Positions 8,828 through 15,674 of a stretch of DNA of 22,416 nucleotides are shown in pieces. The position numbers were made by a program, and so were the translations under genes. Numbering within the stretch: the first letter of the stretch is position 1; every line of letters starts with the position of its first letter. The notes beneath the pieces are model-generated. The model had not been told where the DNA came from. It saw nothing but the letters and a program-made list of their open reading frames with translations, and did not search any database. The stretch comes from Mucinivorans sp036654415 (GTDB lineage Bacteria; Bacteroidota; Bacteroidia; Bacteroidales; Rikenellaceae), in NCBI GenBank assembly GCA_036654415.1, contig JAVVSB010000033.1:1-22416 (forward strand). Reading direction: 5' to 3'.

Positions 8828-9291
8828 CAGTGCTCCATTTTTACTAATTTTGAGATATCAAGGCCGCTAAGTTGACAACGCGACAGGATAAAGTTATAGA
8901 GTCGCTGGTCCATAGTGTCGAAGCGAGACAAAATCCAAAGAGTGGAGCCACGCTGGTTAGACACCACCGACCAGGAATAGTCCTGGGCTAAATCGACAAT
9001 CCAATACTGGCCATAGAAGGGTCTAAAAAAGCTAACTTTCAGCCTGGACCCTTGCGTGCCTTTGACCACCAAAGCTCGACCATGCGCCTGGCGTAGTTTC
9101 CCATTTTTGTAACCCGAATTCAAGACCTCGACATAGTCCTCTTTCAGAGTGTAGAGGGCGGTGACACAGGTAAGCCCTTTTTCAAACCATTGAGGATAGC
9201 TAGCAATTTCGTACCATAGCCCCATATAACGCTCTAAATCAACAGCATTATCTCTTTGTAAAGATGGCGTTTTATGAAATATATTTCTCAT
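8824..9291 (-). CDS. Lipocalin family protein (Blc-like)
   Basis: A 155-residue lipocalin. The first structural motif GLWYEIASYP (about 24-33) contains the invariant G-x-W. Further conserved pieces are RLKVSFFRPFYGQYWIVDL and the late strand TLWILSR, as in bacterial lipocalins that bind fatty acids or lysophospholipids. An in-frame ATG at 9333 would add 14 residues; 9291 is preferred because the added piece has no family similarity. Neither start gives a signal peptide or lipobox, unlike E. coli Blc, so a cytoplasmic location is suggested. No clear promoter box is visible. The start choice is uncertain. Confidence 0.85.
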   Translation of the reverse strand: MRNIFHKTPSLQRDNAVDLERYMGLWYEIASYPQWFEKGLTCVTALYTLKEDYVEVLNSGYKNGKLRQAHGRALVVKGTQGSRLKVSFFRPFYGQYWIVDLAQDYSWSVVSNQRGSTLWILSRFDTMDQRLYNFILSRCQLSGLDISKLVKMEHC

Positions 9292-9382
9292 GAGAGTACT
9301 CTTTAAAAAATCAATGTGCAAATAACGCGCCAATGGTAAGCAACTATGGTAATCGTGTTTTTTCTGTCTTACTTTTTTGTAT

Positions 9383-9390
9383 TACCTTTG
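9383..9390 (+). promoter_or_regulatory. -7 box of panB
   Basis: TACCTTTG is an exact TAnnTTTG match 23 nt before the panB ATG. It lies in the gap between the divergent lipocalin and panB genes. Confidence 0.65.
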
Positions 9391-9413
9391 CCACAATTAA
9401 ATATTAATTAGAG

Positions 9414-10229
9414 ATGTCAGTAGAAGCAAAAACAAGAGTTGTCACCACATATCGTCTTTCGGAGATGAAGGCGCGTGGTGAAAAAATTTCGATGCTTACT
9501 GCCTATGATTACACCATGGCAGGAATAGTAGATGCAGCGGGAATTGATGTGATTTTGGTGGGCGACTCGGCCAGTAATGTAATAGCTGGGTATCAGACCA
9601 CGGTCCCCTTTACACTCGATAATATGATTTACCACGGCAGGTCGGTGGCTCGAGCTGTGGAACGCGCTTTGGTGGTGGTGGATATGCCCTTTGGCACCTA
9701 TCAAGGCAACTCAAAAGAGGCTCTGCACTCGGCCATCAGGATAATGAAGGAGACAGAGGCCGACGCGGTGAAACTCGAAGGCGGAGCCGAGGTGGTGGAG
9801 AGTGTGCGCCGCATACTCTCTGCTGGGATTCCTGTGATGGGTCACTTGGGGCTCACTCCCCAATCAATAAATAAGTTCGGCACCTATGCTGTGCGTGCCA
9901 AGGAACAGGCCGAGGCCGACAAACTCGTTGAGGATGCTCATCTGCTGGAAGATGCTGGTTGCTTTGGGCTGGTGCTGGAGAAGATACCCGCCACACTTGG
10001 CACACGAGTCAGCCAGGAGCTAAAAATTCCCGTTATCGGCATTGGCGCAGGTGGTGGATGCGATGGTCAGGTGCTGGTTATGCATGATATGTTGGGCATA
10101 ACCAACGAATTTTCGCCCCGATTTTTAAGGCGTTACCGCGAATTGTATGGCGAGATGCTTGGAGCGTTTGAACAATACCATCGCGATGTAAAGAGCGGTG
10201 ACTTTCCCAACGCTTCGGAACAATATTAA
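9414..10229 (+). CDS. panB: 3-methyl-2-oxobutanoate hydroxymethyltransferase (ketopantoate hydroxymethyltransferase)
   Basis: A 271-residue TIM-barrel enzyme that uses 5,10-methylene-tetrahydrofolate to convert 2-oxoisovalerate to ketopantoate, the first step of pantothenate (vitamin B5) synthesis. Metal ligands are D51 (LVGDS), D90 (VVDMPFG) and E122 (KLEGG); the catalytic glutamate is E189 (LVLEKIP). These match D45, D84, E114 and E181 of the E. coli enzyme with a constant offset. GHLGLTPQS and GIGAGGGCDGQVLV complete the active site. It has its own promoter and appears monocistronic. No other pan gene is in the window. Confidence 0.97.
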   Translation: MSVEAKTRVVTTYRLSEMKARGEKISMLTAYDYTMAGIVDAAGIDVILVGDSASNVIAGYQTTVPFTLDNMIYHGRSVARAVERALVVVDMPFGTYQGNSKEALHSAIRIMKETEADAVKLEGGAEVVESVRRILSAGIPVMGHLGLTPQSINKFGTYAVRAKEQAEADKLVEDAHLLEDAGCFGLVLEKIPATLGTRVSQELKIPVIGIGAGGGCDGQVLVMHDMLGITNEFSPRFLRRYRELYGEMLGAFEQYHRDVKSGDFPNASEQY

Positions 10230-10231
10230 GA

Positions 10232-10267
10232 AGCTGTTTTTGGAATACAAAAAAATCCAAAACAGCT
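10232..10267 (+). terminator. Hairpin after panB, possible terminator
   Basis: AGCTGTTTTTGGA (10232-10244) pairs with TCCAAAACAGCT (10256-10267), leaving one bulged T and an 11-nt A-rich loop. It starts 3 nt after the panB stop. No real T-run follows, so termination may be partial. Confidence 0.6.
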
Positions 10268-10307
10268 ATTCATATCGTCTTATTGAAAACTAACTAAATA
10301 AAATAAG

Positions 10308-11006
10308 ATGAAGACAACTATTCTCAGCGGCCTGTTACTACTATCGGTGTGTGCGGCCTCGGCTCAACAACCAGTTACCTATCCAGCAAACCAAGTGGTG
10401 ACGCAGATGGCAATGGATTCTGTGGCCATTGACCAGTTATCCAAAAAAGACAGTATTATCAGTGCACTGGAGGCCAAGGGGCTAAAACTCCAGGAGACCA
10501 TTGACCAACAAAGCCAGAAAATCACAGATTTGGATAACCAGATACAGCAACTGTGGAACAATAACAATCCAAGTTTTATGGAATCCATGACCAACATTTT
10601 GGGTATGACAGCCCCTTTTGCTATGATTATATTGGTGATATACATAGGTATGAGTTTTGGTTACCGAACAACGGTTAAGCGGTACGAGACCATCAATAAA
10701 TATATTGAACATGGTGAGCAGGTGCCAGCGGAGTGGATGCCAGGAGGTAATAAGTCCCGAATTATAGGAACCATAGAGCGACTAACTAACTCAACAAGCA
10801 AGTTGCACGCAACTCTTTTTTTCACACTGTTTGTAATCTTGGGTATTATAGGATTTTTAATGGTAATGGTGGCAATGGACACTCATAGTCTTTATAATAT
10901 CATGGTGTCGTGGGTGATAAGTATATTGACCGTTGGGCTTTCGCTAGTGTGCTTGATGCAATACATCCACCGCTCAGAAAACAGCAAAAATTGTAAAGGT
11001 GAATAG
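10308..11006 (+). CDS. DUF6249-like membrane protein of an ECF sigma cassette
   Basis: A 232-residue inner-membrane protein of unknown function. Residues 1-19 look like a cleavable signal (SVCAASAQQ). A periplasmic coiled coil follows at about 43-84. A first TM segment lies at about 101-118. A cytoplasmic segment with ETINKYIEHGEQVPAEWMPG follows, and two TM segments lie at about 168-190 and 195-219. The 'INKYIEHGEQVP' stretch and TM layout resemble DUF6249 proteins that occur beside sigma factors in Bacteroides. Its TAG overlaps the next gene's GTG start by 8 nt. No exact TAnnTTTG is visible upstream, which could mean a promoter read by the encoded sigma factor. Confidence 0.75.
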   Translation: MKTTILSGLLLLSVCAASAQQPVTYPANQVVTQMAMDSVAIDQLSKKDSIISALEAKGLKLQETIDQQSQKITDLDNQIQQLWNNNNPSFMESMTNILGMTAPFAMIILVIYIGMSFGYRTTVKRYETINKYIEHGEQVPAEWMPGGNKSRIIGTIERLTNSTSKLHATLFFTLFVILGIIGFLMVMVAMDTHSLYNIMVSWVISILTVGLSLVCLMQYIHRSENSKNCKGE

Positions 11007-11466
11007 TGCGAGCAAAGATGTTATCTTTGAGGAGTTTGTACGGCGATGGCAATCACCTCTGAGACGATATCTTTTTCACCTGTCAGGTGGTAACGGAGCC
11101 TTGGCCGACGACCTGGCACAGGAGAGCTTTATTAAGGCTTTTCTGCATTGGGAGTCGCGACGAACAGACCAAGGACGAGCGTGGCTTTTTCGCATTGCCT
11201 ACCGTACATTCTTGGACCACAAACGGTCAGCCAAAGAGTATGTACAACAAGAAAATATTACAAGCTCCTACGCCGCAGCCACCCATATACAGGTGTTAAA
11301 ACAGACTTTGGAGTGCCTGGACGAAAAAGAGAGCAACCTAATAATACTGAGCTGTATAGAGGAGTTTACACAAGCTGAAATTGCACAAACTACTGGTATG
11401 GCCTTGGGCAGCGTAAAGACTACGATACGCCGAGCCAAAGAAAAACTACGCAAACACCTACAATGA
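10999..11466 (+). CDS. ECF-type RNA polymerase sigma factor
   Basis: A 155-residue group 4 sigma factor. Region 2 includes ADDLAQESFIKAFLHW (about 36-51), followed by WLFRIAYRTFLDHKR, the usual end of region 2. Region 4 is a helix-turn-helix with FTQAEIAQTTGMALGSVKTT (about 119-138) and RRAKEKLRKHL. The start is GTG, which overlaps the preceding gene; no ATG gives a full region 2. The stop overlaps the next gene's ATG as ATGA. The tight overlaps suggest balanced synthesis with the membrane partner. Its target promoters are unknown. Confidence 0.92.
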   Translation: MNSASKDVIFEEFVRRWQSPLRRYLFHLSGGNGALADDLAQESFIKAFLHWESRRTDQGRAWLFRIAYRTFLDHKRSAKEYVQQENITSSYAAATHIQVLKQTLECLDEKESNLIILSCIEEFTQAEIAQTTGMALGSVKTTIRRAKEKLRKHLQ

Positions 11467-11783
11467 AACAAGAGGAAGATATATTTATCCGCGCACGCAT
11501 AAGTGTGCCCGACGATGGCTTTTCGCAAAGCGTAGAGCGTAAGGTTAAGATAATAAAACGTTTTGCCCCTCCGCGCCGATGGGATTACCGTATGCCTACC
11601 TTGGTGGTGGCGGTGGCTTCAGTGATTCTGATAGTGGTACTCAGCACAACGGGTATTGTGAATCCGCCAAAGGCGGAGTGGCCACGCCAACAAATGGTCG
11701 AGCAACTAAGCCACCAAAAAGAAGATACCACTTCGCTGCTGCAAAGATTGTTCAATTACGGCAAAGAGGTAATCAAAAAATAA
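11463..11783 (+). CDS. Small single-TM protein, probable anti-sigma or DUF5056-like partner
   Basis: A 106-residue protein with a cytoplasmic N-terminus of about 44 residues rich in charged residues (DIFIRARISVPDDGFSQSVE). One TM segment lies at about 45-66, and a short periplasmic tail follows. Position directly after an ECF sigma factor, with a 4-nt overlap, is the classic place for an anti-sigma factor. No ZAS zinc motif (HxxxCxxC) is present. Bacteroides sigma loci often carry a DUF5056 protein of similar layout, so it may belong there. It ends 2 nt before the convergent stop of the fimbrial operon. Confidence 0.7.
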   Translation: MKQEEDIFIRARISVPDDGFSQSVERKVKIIKRFAPPRRWDYRMPTLVVAVASVILIVVLSTTGIVNPPKAEWPRQQMVEQLSHQKEDTTSLLQRLFNYGKEVIKK

Positions 11784-11785
11784 GT

Positions 11786-14557
11786 TTAGTTAACGTCCTG
11801 CACGCAACGTACGCCACCAGTGGGAGACCCGCTTTGTAAACTGAGCACTGTGGCTCCAGCATTGATTTCAAAGCATGGCCGATTAGTGCTAAAGGAGAAC
11901 GAGGTCCGCGACATGGCCGATGCGTCACCTCTTTTTTCATCACCCATTCGCGAAAACATTAACGAGAGTTCTCGTTGGTTAGGCATACGCCACCCTGTGG
12001 GGCAAGGCATTGTGTTGTTTGCTATGTCGTCCTGAATGGCTTGCCACGACTTTGGGGTAGTGCCGTTAGTGCCCCAACGGGTGACTTTTGTGTCAATATT
12101 AAACTTAACCCATGGTTTATTATCAGCACTACGTTCGTGGTGCGAAGGAAGCTCGGCCTTTTGGGTGTAGCCACGGATTGACTTACTATCGAGCCCATCC
12201 AACTTCATGATATGGTTAGCTAGGTCATAGGCCACAAAATCTTGTGGCAGAGCGTCGCTGCTGGCCACAATGCCCAAATTACGTACACACCGCACGAGCC
12301 ACCTTTGATTAGGATTTCCTGGGACAGGATCATCATAGTTGGCTCCACTTTGAGCCCCAACGCTGGCCCCCTCGGACGACCAAAGAATCTGTACGCCACC
12401 TTTCCCACTATCATAAGTACTACTTGTGTACCACTGCTTACCCTCCATCCAGGTAGCTAGTTTATAGAGGCGTGCCCGTAAATTTAGCGATGGTTCGCCA
12501 ATCCATATATCAGAGAGTTGGTTGATGCTCGAAAGATACCACCTAACCTCATCGTGGTCGATATGATTGTTACCATTGTTGTCGCGATTGAGCTTCATGC
12601 AGGCGTGGATGGCATCTGTATAATTGGTGGTGAGAGCGCCTGTGGCTGTGGTGATAAAATTGGTCCATGGGAGCGTGGAGTTGGTGGGGGGCACACTCCA
12701 CAAAGCCATAGTGTTGCCACGACCATTGGCATTGTTGGTATATGTCGCCACCGCGGGGGGAGTTCCCCAAATATAGAAATTCTCGTCTTGTATCATCTCG
12801 GTACCCCAGGCAGTCTGATTGGGGGCATAGGAGGTGCTATACATGGTCTGAATGGAGGATTGACGAAAGAGGAAAAAGGCATCTGTCTTGACGCTATTGC
12901 CGTCGGCACTGGTGGTGCGAGCCGAAAGGATATGTAAAATACGCTCAGGCTGGTTGACAAAACGCTTCCAGAGGTCGGTGGGCGAGGCCACAGTGGTGGT
13001 GGGGTCTTGGTCGTAATAAAATTCGTCGACGTAGGCTGTAAAGGTAATCTTTGATAGAGAGGCATTGTCGAAAAGGTTCGGCCGTGAGGCATCAGCCTGA
13101 GCCTTATTATAACGAAGCACCTCGACTAGTTGGTCTACATTGAGCAGCCCAGTGGTGGTGGCGGTGTAGGCCTCGGGGGTGCCAGTGTATAGATTTTGAA
13201 CCCCTGGAAAGGGTTGAAAATCGGCGATATAGGCTCCTGATGAGTTCTTGGCGTTAATGCGAAAGAGCACCCACTTATAGTCTTCGGGAGTGGTGGTGGC
13301 ACTTTTTTGTCCTTGAGAAAATGGAGTTTTCACCGACCACACCAACCCTGGAACAATAGCATCTTTGGGGAAGGAGACCGTGGTGGTACCGTAGTGGGCA
13401 TCGAAATCGAACGATTGACTACTCAGAGTGACATCGCCCTCGGCCCCTGGTTGGGGCTCTTGGCCCGTAGTGGAGGAGGCCTCGGTGGAGATGCTAGAGA
13501 CAGAGTTGACAGTCACGTTGTAGGTGTAGGTAGAGTTGCGCAGGTTGTCGTAATTGTTGACGGCATCGGTGCCTACCTGCCCAAGATGGATGGTGTAGAC
13601 CACGTCGGCCGAAACACCAGTGTAGCTTACATGGCCACGTAGCTGCACGTAGGTGGAGTTGGTGGGGGCATAAGTAAAGAGACCGTTGTGGCCAGTGGCA
13701 TCCTTATCCTGCTTTTCGCGGAAAGCATACGCATCAGTAGTGGCTGTAATTGGAGCTCGTGGGGTGTGTTTGTTTTCGAGCAGGTAGAAGGCAAATGTAC
13801 GCCCAGCTTCGGCGGTTCCCTCGCCCTCGAAATGGGCCCACTCCGAGGTGAAGTAGTCGGTTGTGGCCTCGAAAATATTGGTCTGGGTGTTGGCGAGCAA
13901 CATAGAGTGCAAGGGGGCTTTAACTACGCGCCAATCTTGGGCGGTGAAGGTGACACCTGCTAGGGTGGCGATGTTGAACCGTATTTTGGAGTCAATCCTT
14001 TTGAGAGCGATTGGCCCCAAAGCAGTAGACCCACCAGAGATTGCAACAGTTGCGGGGGTTGCGGGGGTTGCAGCATCTTCGATAAAACCACTCATAACAA
14101 AGCTGGAACCACGCGAAAGGGTGTTTTGCTTGAGCGTGAGCTGAAAAGTCTTTAATTCCTCCTCGCTGGTGATGGCTTGCAAACGGGTGTAGACAACGTC
14201 CATGATGTCTAAGTCGACATTGCCAACGGCGTAGATATGGCGGTTACCTGAGGTGGTTTCGATGGTTACAGTGTTTTTGGAGGCTCCAGTAAATTCGGTG
14301 GCCTTGTAGAAACGGTTGGTGATTTGCTTACCCGTGGTGGCATCGAAGATAAAGACAAAGAGATTGTTAATTGCCTGCTCAGCCGCATCCGACGAGACAG
14401 AGCGCGAATAGAGTTCGTCGTCCTGGGCAAAGAGCTCTAGGCTCACGTGGGCAGGTAGCCCCTGGGTGAGGGTCTCCTCGAGTTCGAGAGGAGCCTTGGT
14501 GCAGGCCACAAAAAAGAGCAGCCACAAAAAAGATAGATATGATTTAAATGTGTGCAT
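11786..14557 (-). CDS. Large fimbrial tip-like lipoprotein (DUF4906-type)
   Basis: A 923-residue lipoprotein and the last gene of the fimbrial operon. The lipobox is FFVAC with C19. An N-terminal fimbrillin/Mfa-like region spans about 35-355, ending in NLRNSTYTYNVTVNSV. A middle beta-rich region follows. A canonical EF-hand-like loop lies at D659-E670 (D1, N3, N5, I8, D9, E12), just before VRWYLSSINQL, a motif seen in DUF4906 proteins. A C-terminal FISUMP/C-type-lectin-like segment at about 850-920 has CPTGWRMPNQRELSLMF and GGVRCV. Size and operon position suggest an adhesive tip or accessory subunit. R52 (SRSV) lies where type V pilins are usually cleaved. Confidence 0.8.
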   Translation of the reverse strand: MHTFKSYLSFLWLLFFVACTKAPLELEETLTQGLPAHVSLELFAQDDELYSRSVSSDAAEQAINNLFVFIFDATTGKQITNRFYKATEFTGASKNTVTIETTSGNRHIYAVGNVDLDIMDVVYTRLQAITSEEELKTFQLTLKQNTLSRGSSFVMSGFIEDAATPATPATVAISGGSTALGPIALKRIDSKIRFNIATLAGVTFTAQDWRVVKAPLHSMLLANTQTNIFEATTDYFTSEWAHFEGEGTAEAGRTFAFYLLENKHTPRAPITATTDAYAFREKQDKDATGHNGLFTYAPTNSTYVQLRGHVSYTGVSADVVYTIHLGQVGTDAVNNYDNLRNSTYTYNVTVNSVSSISTEASSTTGQEPQPGAEGDVTLSSQSFDFDAHYGTTTVSFPKDAIVPGLVWSVKTPFSQGQKSATTTPEDYKWVLFRINAKNSSGAYIADFQPFPGVQNLYTGTPEAYTATTTGLLNVDQLVEVLRYNKAQADASRPNLFDNASLSKITFTAYVDEFYYDQDPTTTVASPTDLWKRFVNQPERILHILSARTTSADGNSVKTDAFFLFRQSSIQTMYSTSYAPNQTAWGTEMIQDENFYIWGTPPAVATYTNNANGRGNTMALWSVPPTNSTLPWTNFITTATGALTTNYTDAIHACMKLNRDNNGNNHIDHDEVRWYLSSINQLSDIWIGEPSLNLRARLYKLATWMEGKQWYTSSTYDSGKGGVQILWSSEGASVGAQSGANYDDPVPGNPNQRWLVRCVRNLGIVASSDALPQDFVAYDLANHIMKLDGLDSKSIRGYTQKAELPSHHERSADNKPWVKFNIDTKVTRWGTNGTTPKSWQAIQDDIANNTMPCPTGWRMPNQRELSLMFSRMGDEKRGDASAMSRTSFSFSTNRPCFEINAGATVLSLQSGSPTGGVRCVQDVN

Positions 14558-14560
14558 GGT

Positions 14561-14623
14561 CTAAACAAATGGTGGAACGGTGATATTGTAATCGTTCCAA
14601 GGGGTGATGCTAAAGGTTATACC
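14561..14623 (-). other. In-frame C-terminal extension of the second fimbrillin beyond its TAG stop
   Basis: After the TAG at 14624-14626 the same frame continues for 20 sense codons and ends at a second TAG (14561-14563). It would encode GITFSITPWNDYNITVPPFV. This resembles the true C-terminus of the first fimbrillin (ITFTTNVTGWTDRN) and the end of the DUF5119 protein (DTDVEPWDDVHVDIPM). The extension occupies almost the whole gap before the tip gene, whose ATG comes 3 nt after the second TAG. Either the first TAG is a nonsense mutation, or it is partly read through. A weak inverted repeat (14573-14579 with 14593-14599) lies inside it. Confidence 0.8.
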
Positions 14624-15586
14624 CTAAGACACCAATATTTTACTACTCAATGAGATGGTCACGGTGTAGATGTTAGAGGGGTCTAGGGCCTGGAGTGTGG
14701 TGGTGTTGAGCTGAACCTGGTAGACCTGCTCTTGAACAACGTTATTAGTTTTGTAGTCCACACGAACCAAGAGTGTGACACCGTTGGCCAAGGTTTGCGG
14801 CAAGACCATCATCAACCCACCTTCAAGGTAAAGGTCTTGGGCTGTCTCTGTTAGCACTTTTTCAGCCAATGTCCCGTCAGAGACCGTAACATTATAATCG
14901 TTGTCGGCAGGGGTGGTAGTGGTGTGGCCACTCCACTGGTAAGTTGACGAGGTGGATTTATAGGTACAGAGGGCTTGATTGTTGAGCCCCGTAAGAGAAA
15001 TACCCTTGACGGTCATGGAGGTTGTCACACCAGCCTCTTTCTTGGCGGCAAAGCGAAGCCCCGAGAGCAGGTGCGAAAAGGTCAGAGCCACAGGGGCACC
15101 CTTGGTCTTGTCATAGACTGGAGCGGAGGCCAAGAGGTCGACCTGAGAGGCCACAGCCTGCGTCACATGGTAGGTGTAGGTGGGGAGCCCCGCGCGGTCG
15201 CTGGGCGAGATGGTGAGCCCCACGGGGTTGTAGGGGGCGTAGGCAAAAAAGCTCAACATGCCAGTTGGGGGCCAATATTGCATCTGCTCGCACTGCCAAG
15301 AGGCACCATTTTTGACAGCCTTGTAGTTATAGGTGTAACTGGGGCTATCGGCAGAGGCGTTATAGGCCGAAGCGGAGTGGCTGGCCAAGACCCCAAAGTT
15401 GGAGAGGGTGGCGGTGGTGATGGAGGCAGCTCGGGAGGTGGGCGAGGTTTGGGTGGATTGGCTTAGGGCGGGGGTGAATTGAATCACCTGAGCCTGGGGA
15501 TAGGCCATCACCGACTCCTTGCTACACGAACAGCAGAGCGCAGCACCCACAAGCAGAGCCATGGCTATATGTAACTCTTTGTGCAT
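14624..15586 (-). CDS. Fimbrillin family protein, C-terminus cut by an in-frame TAG
   Basis: A 320-residue Mfa/FimA-like pilin precursor. The signal ends in a Cys-rich lipobox region (ALCCSCSKES), with C21 the likely lipid-modified residue by analogy with CSKSE in the next fimbrillin. Family motifs are YWPPTGMLSFFAYAPYN (about 104-120), the DLLASAPVYDK strand, LTFSHLLSGLRFAAK (about 168-182) and GLMMVLPQTL (257-266). R52-A53 sits where Porphyromonas FimA and Mfa1 are cleaved during maturation. The frame stops at TAG after KILVS, removing the conserved final strand, which is still encoded downstream. It lies between the major pilin and the tip gene, so a minor or anchor pilin role is plausible. 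Confidence 0.85.
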   Translation of the reverse strand: MHKELHIAMALLVGAALCCSCSKESVMAYPQAQVIQFTPALSQSTQTSPTSRAASITTATLSNFGVLASHSASAYNASADSPSYTYNYKAVKNGASWQCEQMQYWPPTGMLSFFAYAPYNPVGLTISPSDRAGLPTYTYHVTQAVASQVDLLASAPVYDKTKGAPVALTFSHLLSGLRFAAKKEAGVTTSMTVKGISLTGLNNQALCTYKSTSSTYQWSGHTTTTPADNDYNVTVSDGTLAEKVLTETAQDLYLEGGLMMVLPQTLANGVTLLVRVDYKTNNVVQEQVYQVQLNTTTLQALDPSNIYTVTISLSSKILVS

Positions 15587-15637
15587 CCGAATTGGTTTGA
15601 TTAATAATTTAGAAGTCCCCTTTGAGACTATAAGAAC

Positions 15638-15665
15638 CTATGAGGGGAGATTCAACCCCTCATAG
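15638..15665 (-). promoter_or_regulatory. Intergenic hairpin after the first fimbrillin
   Basis: CTATGAGGGG (15638-15647) and CCCCTCATAG (15656-15665) form a perfect 10-bp stem with an 8-nt loop. In the transcript it starts 9 nt after the fimbrillin stop codon. No T-run follows, so it is not a strong terminator. It may protect the 3' end of the pilin message or attenuate downstream genes. Confidence 0.75.
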
Positions 15666-15674
15666 ATTAGGAAA

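Noticed and set aside
12518..12937. Plus-strand 139-codon open frame inside the tip gene
   Set aside because: It is antisense to a well-supported fimbrial protein, is dominated by Gly/Ile/Val low-complexity sequence and has no promoter box. It is a shadow of the real gene.
14561..14626. Genome-wide reassignment of TAG (for example pyrrolysine) to explain the fimbrillin stop
   Set aside because: TAG ends the HU, RND pump and DUF6249-like genes in this window at positions that fit the normal family C-termini. TAG therefore acts as an ordinary stop, and only local read-through or mutation remains possible.
15637..15666. Hairpin after the first fimbrillin as the end of the operon
   Set aside because: There is no U-run after the stem, no -7 box before the second fimbrillin, and the next gene is a matching fimbrillin. 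Partial attenuation or mRNA protection is more likely than full termination.
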